Source: Streptomyces sp. NBC_01267 (GTDB lineage Bacteria > Actinomycetota > Actinomycetes > Streptomycetales > Streptomycetaceae). Taken from it: a stretch of 64,000 nt of DNA. A model generated the notes under the pieces. The model searched no databases. It was given only the letters and a program-made list of their open reading frames with translations, and was not told the origin of the DNA. The position numbers and the translations under genes are program-made. The DNA lies in contig NZ_CP108455.1 of assembly GCF_036241575.1 (NCBI RefSeq), positions 124,001 through 188,000 of the forward strand. The letters run 5' to 3'. This document shows, one piece after another, positions 36,186-45,661 of the stretch; within the stretch, counting starts at the first letter, position 1; every line of letters begins with the position of its first letter.

Positions 36186-36836
36186 TCACGGGGCGTTCCA
36201 GAGATCCCTCAGCTCCGCCCAGGTGGGCGGGCCGACCGATTGGATGCCGGTGTTCGCGGGGTTGCGAAGACCGCTCAGGACGAGGTCCAGGTAGCGCAGG
36301 TGCAGTTCGACCGCGCGCTCGGTGGTCGTGGGCAGGCGGGCGTTGAGGTGAGCGAGCAGCAGCAGGAGGTCTGCCGAGCTGAAGTCCGGGCGTAGTGCGC
36401 CGGACCGGTGGGCGGCGTCGACCAGGACGTCGAGTGCTGCCCGGAGGCAGTCGTCCGCGGCGTCCACTTCGTCGGTGGCTGGCAGGCGGCCCCCTATGAG
36501 AGGGAGGAGGGAGCCGGTGCCGGTGGTGGACAGCGTTGCTCGCAGGAAGGCGACGAGTGCGGCCCAGGGGTCGGGGTGGTCGGCCATGGCGGTGCCGGCC
36601 AGGGATGCCAGGTCGTTCATGCCCTCCACACGCAGCGCCTGGGCCAAGTCCTCTTTGGCGGGGTAGCGCCGGTAGAGACTGCCCATGCCTACGCCGGCAC
36701 GGCGGGCGACCTCCGAGACGGGGGCGTCCCAGCCGTGTTCGGCGAAGACTTCACGTGCCGCACGCAGGATCCGCTCGTCGTTGCGGTCGGCTTCCTTCTG
36801 GCGTCCGCGGGGCGGTTCGGTGCGGTCGGCGCGCAT
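36186..36836 (-). CDS. TetR/AcrR-family repressor
   Basis: 216 residues. The N-terminal HTH is RILRAAREVFAEHGWDAPVS then RRAGVGMGSLYRRYPAKEDL. The C-terminal ligand domain is helical, with LLLLAHLNARLPTTTERAVE near the end. It is encoded on the same strand 62 bp downstream of the MFS gene, so it probably represses that transporter; the 12-bp palindrome at 38613 is a candidate operator. Intact from ATG 36836. Confidence 0.9.
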   Translation of the reverse strand: MRADRTEPPRGRQKEADRNDERILRAAREVFAEHGWDAPVSEVARRAGVGMGSLYRRYPAKEDLAQALRVEGMNDLASLAGTAMADHPDPWAALVAFLRATLSTTGTGSLLPLIGGRLPATDEVDAADDCLRAALDVLVDAAHRSGALRPDFSSADLLLLLAHLNARLPTTTERAVELHLRYLDLVLSGLRNPANTGIQSVGPPTWAELRDLWNAP

Positions 36837-36897
36837 GCTCGTGCTCCTTCGGTGCGGCAGTCAACGCGGGTGCTGCCACGTGGGCGGGCTGACTGGG

Positions 36898-38397
36898 TCA
36901 GTGTGGGTTGCTGAGGACGGAAACCGGTGCTGCCAGTGCTGCCACGGTGGGCTCGGGTGTGGGCTCCTCGTGGTGCGGGCGGATGCGCAGGGCCCCGACG
37001 AGCAGGATACCGAGGGCGCCGAGCGCGGCGGCGACCCAGAAACCCACCGTGAAGGCCTTCTCGGCGGGCACGGGCGTGCCGTCCACGGTGAAGGTCTGCA
37101 GGAAGCCGACGGAGAGCTGGCTGCCCACGGCGCTGCCGACCGTCCGGATGACGGTGTTCAGCCCGTTGCCTGCGGCGATCTCGCGGCGCGGCACGAGGGC
37201 CGCGACCAGGTCGGCGAGCGCTGCGTACCCGTAGCCCGCACCGAGGCCGATCAGGCAGAACCACAGCGCGAGCTGCGTCGGGGAGCCGTGGAAGAACGCG
37301 GTGAGCACGGCTCCCGACGTCATCAGCGTCATGCATGCGGCCAGGGGTGCCCGGGCTCCGAGCCGCCCACGCAGCCAGTGCGCGGTCCGCCCGGCCAGGA
37401 CGACGCAGACCGAACTCGGCAGCACCAGCAGTGCGGCCTGGACGATGGTCAGGCCGCCTCCGTAGGAGGCCGCCGGGCGGAGCGCAGGCGGCAGGCCGTT
37501 GGGCAGCTGCAGCAGTTGCGGGACCAGGACGTAGAAGAAGAACGGCACGACACCGATCAGCAGCGCCGCGAGGTTGGTGACGAGCATCGGCAGATGGGTG
37601 ATGTGCCGGAGGTCGAGGATCGGGTCGGACCGGCGGGCCGACACCACGCCGAGTACGGCGAAGAGCGCCACGGCGGCCGCGAAGAGCGACAGCACTCCGG
37701 CGGAGAGCCAGCCCCACTTCGTGCCTTCGGTGATCGCCAGGAGCAGGGCGACGAGCCCGCCGGCCAGGAGAACGGCCCCGGGCACGTCGACGCGCTTGCT
37801 GTGGCGTTCGGGGCTTTCCGGCACCCAGGCGATGACCATGAGGGTCGCCAGCGCGATGAACACCGCTTCGACGCCGAACATCCAGCGCCACGAGGTGTGC
37901 TGGATGATCAGGGCGCCCAGGACCAGCCCGATACCCGCGCCGCCGCCGAGCATGGCGGCGGTGGTGCCGAAACTGGAGGCGATCCGTTCCCGGGGCATCG
38001 CTTCGCGGACGATGGCGAGGGCCAGTGGGAGCGAGGCCATGGAGGCGCCTTGCACCGCGCGCATCGCGATGAGGAAGCCGATGTTCGGGGCGGCGGTGCC
38101 CCCGAGGGTGCTCGCGAGGAATATGAGCAGGACGATCACGAGGAGTCGTCGGTGGCCGTACTTGTCGCCGAGCAGGCTCAGTACGGGGGTGAGGACGGCC
38201 CCGCCGAGCAGGAATGCGGTGATCAGCCATCCGGCCGTGGCGGTGTCGGTGTGCAGGCGTTGCGCGAGCACGGACATCGCGGGAATGACCAGGGTCTGCA
38301 TTAGCGAGAAGCAGCCCACCGCGGCAAGCAGTGCCGCCAGCACCAAGTTCGGTCGCGATGCCATCGCGCCACGGTGCTGGGTTCTGTTGTCGTCCAC
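36898..38397 (-). CDS. MFS drug-efflux transporter (DHA2 type, 14 TM)
   Basis: 499 residues from GTG 38397, preceded by AGAAGGAG. Fourteen hydrophobic segments are visible. The conserved motif A appears as LLGDKYGHRRLLVIVLLIFL, motif C-like glycines as GGGAGIGLVLGALI, and GLGAGYGYAALADLVAALVP marks a later segment. DHA2 members export hydrophobic drugs using the proton gradient. Co-directional with the TetR gene that follows it. The substrate is not deducible. Confidence 0.9.
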   Translation of the reverse strand: MDDNRTQHRGAMASRPNLVLAALLAAVGCFSLMQTLVIPAMSVLAQRLHTDTATAGWLITAFLLGGAVLTPVLSLLGDKYGHRRLLVIVLLIFLASTLGGTAAPNIGFLIAMRAVQGASMASLPLALAIVREAMPRERIASSFGTTAAMLGGGAGIGLVLGALIIQHTSWRWMFGVEAVFIALATLMVIAWVPESPERHSKRVDVPGAVLLAGGLVALLLAITEGTKWGWLSAGVLSLFAAAVALFAVLGVVSARRSDPILDLRHITHLPMLVTNLAALLIGVVPFFFYVLVPQLLQLPNGLPPALRPAASYGGGLTIVQAALLVLPSSVCVVLAGRTAHWLRGRLGARAPLAACMTLMTSGAVLTAFFHGSPTQLALWFCLIGLGAGYGYAALADLVAALVPRREIAAGNGLNTVIRTVGSAVGSQLSVGFLQTFTVDGTPVPAEKAFTVGFWVAAALGALGILLVGALRIRPHHEEPTPEPTVAALAAPVSVLSNPH

Positions 38398-38612
38398 TGA
38401 CGACTCCTTCTGAGGTTGAGGGCGGCGGCAGCACGCCGCGTGGGAGCGGGGGCGGTACGCCCGGCATAGGTCCGGCCGCCGTCCCGGGCGCCGATGTGAT
38501 GGCGGCTGGGCAGGAGACGCGGAGGCGTCACGACCGCGCGTGAACCGCGTGCGCCGTACTCGCACGCCGCGAGTGTCATGCCGCCCGGCCGGTGAATGTA
38601 AATCTATCGGAG

Positions 38613-38624
38613 CGGAGCGCTCCG
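38613..38624. promoter_or_regulatory. Palindromic candidate TetR operator
   Basis: CGGAGCGCTCCG is a perfect 12-bp palindrome in an AT-richer stretch (flanks ATCTATCGGAG and TTCAAATTT), about 215 bp upstream of the MFS start and just ahead of the rightward gene at 38632. Palindromes of this type (CGGAGCGCTCCG) are common binding sites of AcrR-like repressors. Confidence 0.5.
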
Positions 38625-38631
38625 TTCAAAT

Positions 38632-39902
38632 TTGCCCGGTCAGCCGGGCGCCGAGGAGATCGTCGACGCGTACGCGAAAAACTCGGCGTACAGCGATGTC
38701 CGCCGGTTCGCCCGTCTGCCCGACCGCAAGCGGGAGATGCGCGCGGCCTACGAGCAATCGGCCGAAGCAGGACTGGGACGGCCTGTCGGCTGGGCATGGG
38801 CGCAGGGCGCGGCCGCTCTGCAGGATCTAGACCATGAGCGGGACGGCGAGCCGGGCTGGGTGTTGTGTCTGGTGGCCGGATATCCTCCGGTCGCCGTCGC
38901 CGCGCCCGTCTGGCAGGCGATCGCCGAAGCCGGCCGGCATGCACCGGGCCAGGGTCCACTCGCGGCCATCGGCTTTCCCTGCCCGCCCGAGGGCATGGAC
39001 ACGCCGTGGGTGATCGCGGCCGACTCACGGAGTGTGGACCTCGACGGCGGATCGTGGGGCGCGGGCCGCCTGACGTGTTCGGAGCGCGGCGTGTGGCGGT
39101 GGCAGCCGCTCCCCCGCTTCAGCCTCAACCAGGGCCGGTCGGCCGAGAACTGGACTGCCGGGCAAACGCCGACGCTGCGCCTGCGCGCCGTGGTGAACCT
39201 GCCCTGGGCCAAGGCTGGCCGGCTGGAGATCAGCAAACCCCGGCGCGCTCTGCTCGAGCAGCAGCTTCCGCACAGCCCGGTGGCCGGGGCGGTGACGATG
39301 CCGTCCAAGCGCCGGGGCTCCAATCTGCCCGCCACTCGCTGGGAACGGGGGCCCTTCGGTAACTCGGCCCGCTGCGTCGGCTACTCGTGCACGATCGCCG
39401 GACCGGACGGCGGCCCGGCCCTGAAGACGTCCGTCATGCTCGCCCTGCCCACCACGATGGAGTCCACCGGGGTCGCCTGCGCGGACGTTCTGATCGAGAA
39501 CCCGCAGGCGTGGGCGGCAGCCGTTGGCCCCGGCCGGGACACGCGGCTGGGCTTCGAAGAGGTCCAGGCCGTGCTGCTGAACACGTGGGAGACGGCTACC
39601 GAGCTGCTGCCCGACATTGTCGGTGACCCAGCCGGGCTGTCGTTTGCCGCCCCGCCCACCACCGAACTGCGGATCACGTGCGAACAGCCCGCCGACAACG
39701 GCGTCCTGCCGACCCTGGACTCGCTCGTCGACCTGGCGTCGCTCGGCACGAGCGACGGTGGCACCCTGTCGCGGATGGCTGTCACCATCACGGCCGCGCC
39801 GACCATGGGCCGGGGGCGGAGCGCCAGAGCCTGCTGCGGGAGGCGCTGATGCACATGGCCCGCGAGTTCGGGTACGTCGACGCGGAGGTGGACCTGCTGT
39901 AG
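38632..39902 (+). CDS. Hypothetical protein, frameshifted near C-terminus
   Basis: Reads from about 38640 (AEEIVDAYAKNSAYSDVRRF) through VVNLPWAKAGRLEISKPRRA and WETATELLPDIVGDPAGLSF. Near 39812, in a GGGGGC run, the frame changes and the natural ending SLLREALMHMAREFGYVDAE VDLL lies in the next frame. TTG 38632 is the only near start, and the N-terminus may be missing, as the upstream sequence is the TetR/MFS promoter. About 420 residues, no family recognised. Confidence 0.5.
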
Positions 39903-40121
39903 GTGGGATACCGCGCCCCTGGGAGAAGGCGGCCAGGTCCGCTGGATGCGCGGGTCGAGTGGCCCCGTAGCCGCGCAGCGCGGGACTTGCGCCGACCCCA
40001 GGTCACCCGGTGGCGTCCCAGGCCTGTTCTTCGTCGGCAACAGCGAGCCGATCGTGTTCCGATCGGGCGGCTTCCAGCAGGCGCCGCCAGGACGTGACCA
40101 GAGGGCGACGTCGCAGCAGAG

Positions 40122-40250
40122 CCCGCCGTTCGCGCTCACTTCGCCCCAGATTCCGTGCTCGATGCGGTTATCGCGAGCGTAGGCGCGGCATTCGGTGCGC
40201 ACCGGGCAGCCGGTGCAGAGTGCCTTGGCTCTGCGTCCGGCCCGTGGACC
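40122..40250 (-). pseudogene. WhiB-family regulator fragment
   Basis: AKALCTGCPVRTECRAYARD then NRIEHGIWGEVSANGG carries the C-x2-C-x5-C part of the WhiB iron-sulfur motif and the GI/VWGG turn (here GIWGE). The first cysteine, the N-terminal helix and the basic C-terminal tail are absent. A relic with no complete cluster. Confidence 0.55.
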
Positions 40251-40424
40251 CCGGAGCCACCGCATAGACCCGTCCCGACGGTGAACTGCCCGCGACTGTG
40301 GCGGGCTACAGCTCGGAACGCGGGCCCGTGACCATGTCTGGTCCGTCCGGATGATCAGGGGCCGCAACTCCGGTGTTCGAACGGTCCCCCGGGCCGAGTC
40401 GGTCCGGGTAGCCCGCCGGTCAGG

Positions 40425-41474
40425 TCACTCCCACTCCACCCTGACCTCCGAGACCTCCATCAGGCCGTCGAGTTCGACCCGGCCGACGGTCTGGGCGGGG
40501 CTCACCGTGAGGCCGTCCCGGCGCACCAGATCGAGGAGGCGCTCGGCGAGCGGCAGCACCATGTGGCGGCCCCAGCAGCGCTCGTTGGCGTGGCCGAACG
40601 GCAGGTATCCGGGGTGGTCGTCCGGGTCCAGATCCGCCCACCGCTCGGGGAGGAAGGCATCGGGCTCCTCCCACAGGGCGGGGTCGCGGTGGCTGAGGAG
40701 GGGCAGCAGCAGGACGTCGTCCGCCGGGCCGATCCGGGGGTCCACCGCGGTGAATTCGGGCGAGGCCACCCGGAGGATGTTCCAGGAAGGCGGCAGCAGC
40801 CGGAGCGCCTCCGCGATGAGATGCCGGTTCGGGACGGCGTCGTCGAACGGTGCGCCCAGCCAGACCGCGTTGGTGACCAGCGCGGCCACCGTGAAGCAGA
40901 TCGGCGCCGCCACCCGCCGGTAGAGGTACATGGCGTACCGGCGGTCCGGGTAGGCGGCGGCGTCGAGGACGAGAGTGGCCAGCTTCGAGAGGGGTTCCGT
41001 GTGGCTGGGGCGGCGCAGCAGGGCGGCGCCCGACGTGACGGCGGACCAGGTCAGTTTCGGGGTGAGTTCCAGCCGGCGGTCCACCAGGACCCGGAAGCGC
41101 CCGAGCTCCCGCCCGAAGACCAGGTCCCGGAGGTAGTCGTGCGGCACCTGCGGCCACAGGCCGGTCAGGTCGGCCGGCGTCTCCAGGGGGCGCTGGAGCG
41201 CCTGCCGCACATCTGCCGCCACCGCCTGCATGTAGGCGGACGCGTCGGCCCGCTCGACGTTCCGGCCGCGGACGGGTTTGAAGGTCGGCCGCTCCTCGGT
41301 GTTGGCGGGCCGGCTGCGGAGCAGGGCGTCCAGCAGGTCGGCGCCCGCGACGCCGATCGTGTCGGGTTCCAGCCGGAACAGATCCTGGCCGGTGTGGCGG
41401 CTGAGCAGCGCGTCGATCTTGGGTGCGAAGCGCACCTGCCGGCCGCGGTGGCTGACGATCGGTCGCTGGGACAT
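40425..41474 (-). CDS. Cytochrome P450 of an atropopeptide-like locus
   Basis: 349 residues from ATG 41474 (GGAGG 9 nt upstream), shorter than the usual 400. The heme loop is FGHANERCWGRHMV (FGxxxxxCxG); the ExxR motif is EALR with RLLPPSW after it; ERWADLDPDDHPGYLPFG is the usual stretch before the heme Cys. The I-helix reads TVAALVTNAVW, without the acidic residue of the common AGxET motif. It is the only enzyme gene beside the 25-residue AWYGWI peptide gene 85 bp upstream. In tryptorubin-type atropopeptides one P450 installs all Trp/Tyr crosslinks, so this one is inferred to do the same. Confidence 0.88.
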   Translation of the reverse strand: MSQRPIVSHRGRQVRFAPKIDALLSRHTGQDLFRLEPDTIGVAGADLLDALLRSRPANTEERPTFKPVRGRNVERADASAYMQAVAADVRQALQRPLETPADLTGLWPQVPHDYLRDLVFGRELGRFRVLVDRRLELTPKLTWSAVTSGAALLRRPSHTEPLSKLATLVLDAAAYPDRRYAMYLYRRVAAPICFTVAALVTNAVWLGAPFDDAVPNRHLIAEALRLLPPSWNILRVASPEFTAVDPRIGPADDVLLLPLLSHRDPALWEEPDAFLPERWADLDPDDHPGYLPFGHANERCWGRHMVLPLAERLLDLVRRDGLTVSPAQTVGRVELDGLMEVSEVRVEWE

Positions 41475-41558
41475 CGGGAACCTCCGGGAGCGCGGGCCGG
41501 TGGCGGGCCATCGGGTCAGGCCCCCCACCGGCTTCCAGAACCTACGGGCGTGGGCCGG

Positions 41559-41636
41559 TCAGATCCAGCCGTACCAGGCGTACGCCTTGAGGCTCTTGTC
41601 GCTGCGCATCCGCTTCACGAGACGAACGAACTTCAT
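41559..41636 (-). CDS. Atropopeptide-like (tryptorubin-type) precursor peptide
   Basis: A 25-residue gene, too short for most gene callers. ATG 41636 has GGAGG 6 nt ahead; ATG 41648 in the same frame lacks a site. The basic leader (FVRLVKRMRSDKSLK) is followed by AYAWYGWI and a TGA. The last six residues, AWYGWI, line up with the tryptorubin A core AWYIWY (known sequence Ala-Trp-Tyr-Ile-Trp-Tyr), keeping both Trp and the first Tyr. It is followed directly by a P450 gene on the same strand, the two-gene layout of atropopeptide clusters. The final residue is Ile, not Tyr, so the crosslink pattern must differ or be smaller. I checked every codon. Confidence 0.85.
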   Translation of the reverse strand: MKFVRLVKRMRSDKSLKAYAWYGWI

Positions 41637-41856
41637 CCGGACCTCCATGGCGGGGAAGGTTCTGTTCCCCAGTTGCAGGCCGCCGAACGGTCTTCGGCTG
41701 CGGCAGAAGTGAATGCCGAGGCTCCCACGGCGTCAAGTGACCTGCGTCACCGCAAAGAACAGCCACCCGATGTTTGGCAGTAGTTCAGAGTGTGCGGTGG
41801 CAATATGCCCGCGGCAAGGCGGTCGATTGATCCCGATGTAGTGGATGCACATCCCA

Positions 41857-41872
41857 AGTTCCGTATAGAACT
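41857..41872. promoter_or_regulatory. Inverted repeat upstream of the peptide gene
   Basis: AGTTCcgtataGAACT is a 5-bp inverted repeat around an AT-rich centre, about 220 bp ahead of the precursor start, in the only AT-rich stretch nearby (41800-41915). It could be an operator or part of a promoter. No gene is supported in 41649-42114. Confidence 0.25.
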
Positions 41873-42114
41873 GCAGTATTGGCGGTTGCGATGTAGCAGC
41901 GGAGATTTTACGGAACGGGGGCCCCTGGCGCCTGCGGACGCGACCCGACCTGCCGAGCACGCGGCCCGTCACGGGGTGTCGGTGGAGACGACATACACCC
42001 TTCTGGCATGCGACAGGGTCCGGTCCACCGTGATGTCCACGGTCGGCTGCGGCTGCTTCTGGGTGAAGGTGGTGGGACCTTGACCCAAGGCCGGGTGGTT
42101 AGCGTTTTCGCTGG

Positions 42115-42650
42115 TCACGCAAGTGGGGCTGGGGACCATGGTATTGCGGCGTAGAGGCCGGGGCCGAGCTTGCGGACGAGCCCACCGACGGCCCACCGAT
42201 TCAGTTGTCCGTACATGGCTTCCAGGGTGATGTCGCCGAAGTGGGCGGCGATGTCGCGGGGTTGCCAGAGGCGCCTGCGGTCTTCCTGGAGGAGTGCCAG
42301 GATGCGGTGTCGGCGCCGCCCGGCGGGGTTGGCGTGCCGGTCGTCCCGGGATGCTGTGGGCAGCGCGGGTGACGGGTCCACGGGTTCGAGGACGGTGACG
42401 TCGAGGCGGGTGACGGTGCGGCTGGTGTCGGGCCGGCCGTCGGCGTGGCGCTCGCTGTAGCGGGACATCGGTGACTTGACCTTGCGGGTACTGACCCGCT
42501 GCCGGCGGGGCGGGAGCAGGCCGGTCAGGATCCGGCGGCCGATTGTCCCGAGAAGAGTCTCCCGATCGGTGTCCGCGCTGACGATGCCCGCGGCCTGCAT
42601 CACCTGGTCGCGGGCGGTGTGGAGCGCGATGCTGAAACAGCAGCGGTGGC
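42115..42650 (-). pseudogene. IS4-family transposase, C-terminal fragment
   Basis: Reads HRCCFSIALHTARDQVMQAA, RRQRVSTRKVKSPMSRYSER and a C-terminal winged-helix tail (RRLWQPRDIAAHFGDITLEA; GLVRKLGPGLYAAIPW). This is the end of the IS4 transposases common in Streptomyces. The catalytic DDE part is absent; the cut at about 42650 coincides with the Tn3 fragment on the other strand. Confidence 0.75.
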
Positions 42651-42654
42651 TTCG

Positions 42655-44020
42655 TTGATCTCCAAAGGTTCTGGCACAGATCTTGGGGAGATCTGCGACG
42701 CGTACGGCTACCACCCGTTCGAGGGCCATGCCCAGGGCCGGAGGTTCCGGGCGTTCCTGCACGGTCGGGCGTGGACGGCGCACGCCGAGGGGCCAAAGCG
42801 TTGTTCGACCACTCGGTGGGCTGGCTGCGCCGGCACCGGGTGCTGTTGCCGGGGGTGAGCGTGCTGGCCCGGCAGGTGTCCGAGGTCCGCGTCATCGCGG
42901 AGAAGCGGCTGCACACCACCGGCGCGAAGGCCGCCCGGCAGGCCGACCCCGCGCTGCCCGGTGATCTGGTCGCCACGCTGAAGACGCCGGAGGGCAAGCG
43001 GTACTCGGAGCTGGAGCGGATGCGCCAGCCGCCGACGCGGACCACTGGTACCGCGATGAAGGGCGCGTTGCAGCGAGTTGAGGACGTCGCCGCCTTCCAG
43101 CTGGGCCGCCTGGAGCTGGAGCTGATCGAGCAGAGCGGCTGCGATGTGGACGTGGCCGCGCTGTGGGCGGCACTGGAGGAGGTCGCGCCCCGTGCGGCGC
43201 TGTCCAGCTTTCGCGGCCAGCGTGGTGGTGAGCCTGGTCCCCGAGGACGACGGCACGGCCGAGAGTGCGCCGCGCGGGGCGCTGGCGTTGCGCTACAACA
43301 CCGTCAAGCCGTTCCTGTCGCTGCTGGGCGAGTCGAGGGCGCTCGGGGCGGCGACCGGCGGGATGCGCGTCCTGACCGGGGTGAAGCGGCTCCCGGCGCT
43401 GTCGCGTCGGAAGGTGGGCGAGAAGCCTCTGCTGCCGCGGGAGGTCGACGACAAGCTGGTGCCGGGACACTGGCGCAAGGCGGTGTACGCGAACGCCGAG
43501 CTGCCGCAGGGAGCGGTCGACCGTGACGCGTATGTGGTGTGCGTGCTGGAGCAGCTGTTCCGCACGCTCCAGCGCCGTGACATCTTCGCTTCCCCCTCGC
43601 ACCGCTGGTCCGACCCGCGCGCCCGCCTGCTGGACGGCAAGGACTGGGAGGCGGTGCGCGAGGACGTCCTGGCCGGGCTGAGCCTGGAGGAGGACACCGA
43701 GGAGCACCTGCGGGAGCTGACGGAGGTTCTGGACGCGAGGTGGAAGCAGATGGCCGAGCACCTGGAGGAGGCTGGCACGGACGCGAAGATCAGCATCGAG
43801 GTCCAGCCCAACGGGCGGGCGAAGCTGAACGTGGAGAAGCTCCATGCGCTCGGCGAGCCGAAGTCCCTGGCCTGGCTGCGCAGCCGGGTGGAAAAGATGC
43901 TTCCGAAGATCGACCTGCCGGACTTGCTGTTCGAGGTCCACGCCTGGACCGGGTTCCTGGACGCCTTCGTGCACCTGGGTAACGGCCGGACCCGTATGAA
44001 GGACCTGACCACCTCGCCCG
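42655..44020 (+). pseudogene. Tn3-family transposase, internal part with frameshifts
   Basis: Pieces in order: DLGEICDAYGYHPFEGHAQG, ALFDHSVGWLRRHRVLLPGV, EKRLHTTGAKAARQADPALP, SSFRGQRGGEP (frame break near 43215), ALRYNTVKPFLSLLGESRAL and LPDLLFEVHAWTGFLDAFVH. This is the N-terminal DUF4158 and middle region of a Tn3 TnpA. It stops at RTRMKDLTTS (about 44020), just before the catalytic DDE domain, and has at least two breaks. Non-functional. Confidence 0.8.
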
Positions 44021-44024
44021 CCTC

Positions 44025-44266
44025 GCGTCCATCAATCCTGACCGGGTCAAGATCCCCGACACCGGGGAAGGGCGTCGTCTGCGAGCCGCCCTCCGGCGCG
44101 TGCCCGCGGCTGCCAACAGGTGGCTCTGCGTCGTCTTCTGCTCCTCGATCGTGGCGTGGCCGGGGGCCAGGGCTGTACGTGAACGGGCCAGGAGCACCGT
44201 GCCAACGGCACCAGCAGCTGTCGTGACGCCGAGCACCACGGTGGCGGCTTCGTAGATCGCAGTCAC
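44025..44266 (-). CDS. Possible membrane-anchored protein cut by Tn3
   Basis: From GTG 44266 the frame starts with a hydrophobic helix (IYEAATVVLGVTTAAGAVGT) followed by basic residues, then enters the antisense of the Tn3 remnant. Only the first 40-80 codons could be genuine. Weak support. Confidence 0.25.
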
Positions 44267-44900
44267 GGGGAAGGTCCTCGGGGAATTGGAGCCGGGTCTC
44301 TGGACGTCGAGCGGGATGGCCAGGGCACCCCACGCGGGGATATCTGACGTCCGCAGACTCGACGGCTAGAGGTGGACGGAACGGGGGAAGCTCAGGTGCT
44401 CTTGCCAACCGGGCGGGATAGAGCTCATGTGGTGGTGGGGGCGTCAAACTGCCTTCAGATCCAACGGTTTGGAGCCTGATCACCAGCCTGCCCTGGCCGT
44501 CATCCGTCGGACCAGACGGCCGAAGGCTTCGGGGGTCATTCAGATGAGCCTTCGAACTCTCGACTCAGTCACCAGATGCGGGCATTTCCGGACGAGTCGA
44601 GTCGACACGGCATGTTCTCGCCCGGGAAATGACCCCCGATATGAGCCGCTGGGCAACGGGACGTCACCTTCGGACAAATGCCACGGCAGGAACGGGGTTG
44701 GCCAAGCCGCCGCACACCGCCCCATTTCTCTTTCAACCTCCCCGGGCTCTCGCCTCGATGCCGTTCCACACCGCAACGGGCCGAGTCGCCGCCCCAGTCT
44801 TCGCGATGAGAGCGAGCCCGTCGTGACTTCTCACTTGCCCCGGTGACGCCTGATCGCTGGATGGGACGAGCATCCCCTCGGTGTCGGCTGCCACCCCATC
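44267..44900. other. No supported gene
   Basis: Mixed-composition DNA with only short frames on both strands. A fragment MTPEAFGRLVRRMTARAGW (minus, about 44482-44541) looks faintly protein-like but cannot be assigned. I see no RNA gene, repeat or IS end. Confidence 0.4.
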
Positions 44901-44904
44901 GGGG

Positions 44905-45270
44905 GGGCAGCGATCAACCAGGGCCACGCAGCAGGGTGGGCGCCCGTTGCTGACGACAACGCGGTCGATGCCCTCCTCAGCACCCACGCACAGGGGGCAA
45001 CTGTCTACGACACCTCCGACGTCTACGGTCTCGGCCACTCTCTGAGACTGCTGGGCCGGATTCTTGCCCAAGTGTCGTAAGGAAGTTCGGATCACGTGCT
45101 CGATCGGGGCCTACAGAGGTACCGGCCCTCAACGCATACAGCCCTCTCAACCTGCACAGCCAGGCGGAGCAAAGCCTGGAGAACCTGGGCGTGGAGTACC
45201 TCGGCCTACTCACCTTGAACCACACCGACTTCGGACCGCACGACTGCTACCTGGAGGACGGGTGCCACGC
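44905..45270 (+). pseudogene. Aldo/keto reductase remnant
   Basis: DALLSTHAQGATVYDTSDVYG then LGHSLRLLGRILAQVS resembles the N-terminal AKR segment with the catalytic Asp and Tyr of D-x4-Y. After a stop and a frame change, YSPLNLHSQAEQSLENLGVE then YLGLLTLNHTDFGPHDCYLE is the next conserved AKR block. Sequence between and after is lost, so only about 40 percent of the enzyme remains. Confidence 0.6.
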
Positions 45271-45517
45271 CGACCCATCCTGTTCCGGCCCGCAGCGAGG
45301 GTCCGACACCAACCGCGCAAGAGCCTGATCGGGTGCCGCCCAACCCGCGTCCACTCGAACGTGTGAGTTCAAAAGCGTCCAGGCCCACAGGCACTGCCCT
45401 GTACATCATGACCGTATTCACGTTCGAAGAATTCGTCCGTCCGAGGCCGTGACGGCCCCGGACGGACGGCGTTTCTTAGAGCACCAGTACCCCTCGCGCG
45501 CCCAGATGGAGGATGAA

Positions 45518-45661
45518 ATGAATCCTGTACTCGCCCCCGTGCATCAGCCTCTTGGATTCGAACAACGACAGCCTGCTGCGGACCATCTCTCTGTCGATAC
45601 GCAGAGGGCCGACGCCGACGTCTGCCGCTCATCACAACCGGATACGGAGTGGGCAGCATGA
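45518..45661 (+). CDS. Short peptide gene coupled to ABC exporter, 47 aa
   Basis: ATG 45518 follows GGAGG (GATGGAGGATGAA) and the stop overlaps the ABC transporter start (ATGA at 45658-45661). The peptide reads VLAPVHQPLGFEQRQPAADH, then LSVDTQRADADVC and QPDTEWAA. No signal peptide or membrane helix. As the first gene of an exporter-plus-modification operon it could be a precursor peptide; equally it may be a leader for translational coupling. No precursor family recognised. Confidence 0.5.
   Translation: MNPVLAPVHQPLGFEQRQPAADHLSVDTQRADADVCRSSQPDTEWAA

Noticed and set aside
36685..38304. 539-residue plus-strand frame (and 592-residue minus frame)
   Set aside because: Both are shadows of the TetR and MFS genes; the composition is low-complexity Arg/Gly/Glu.
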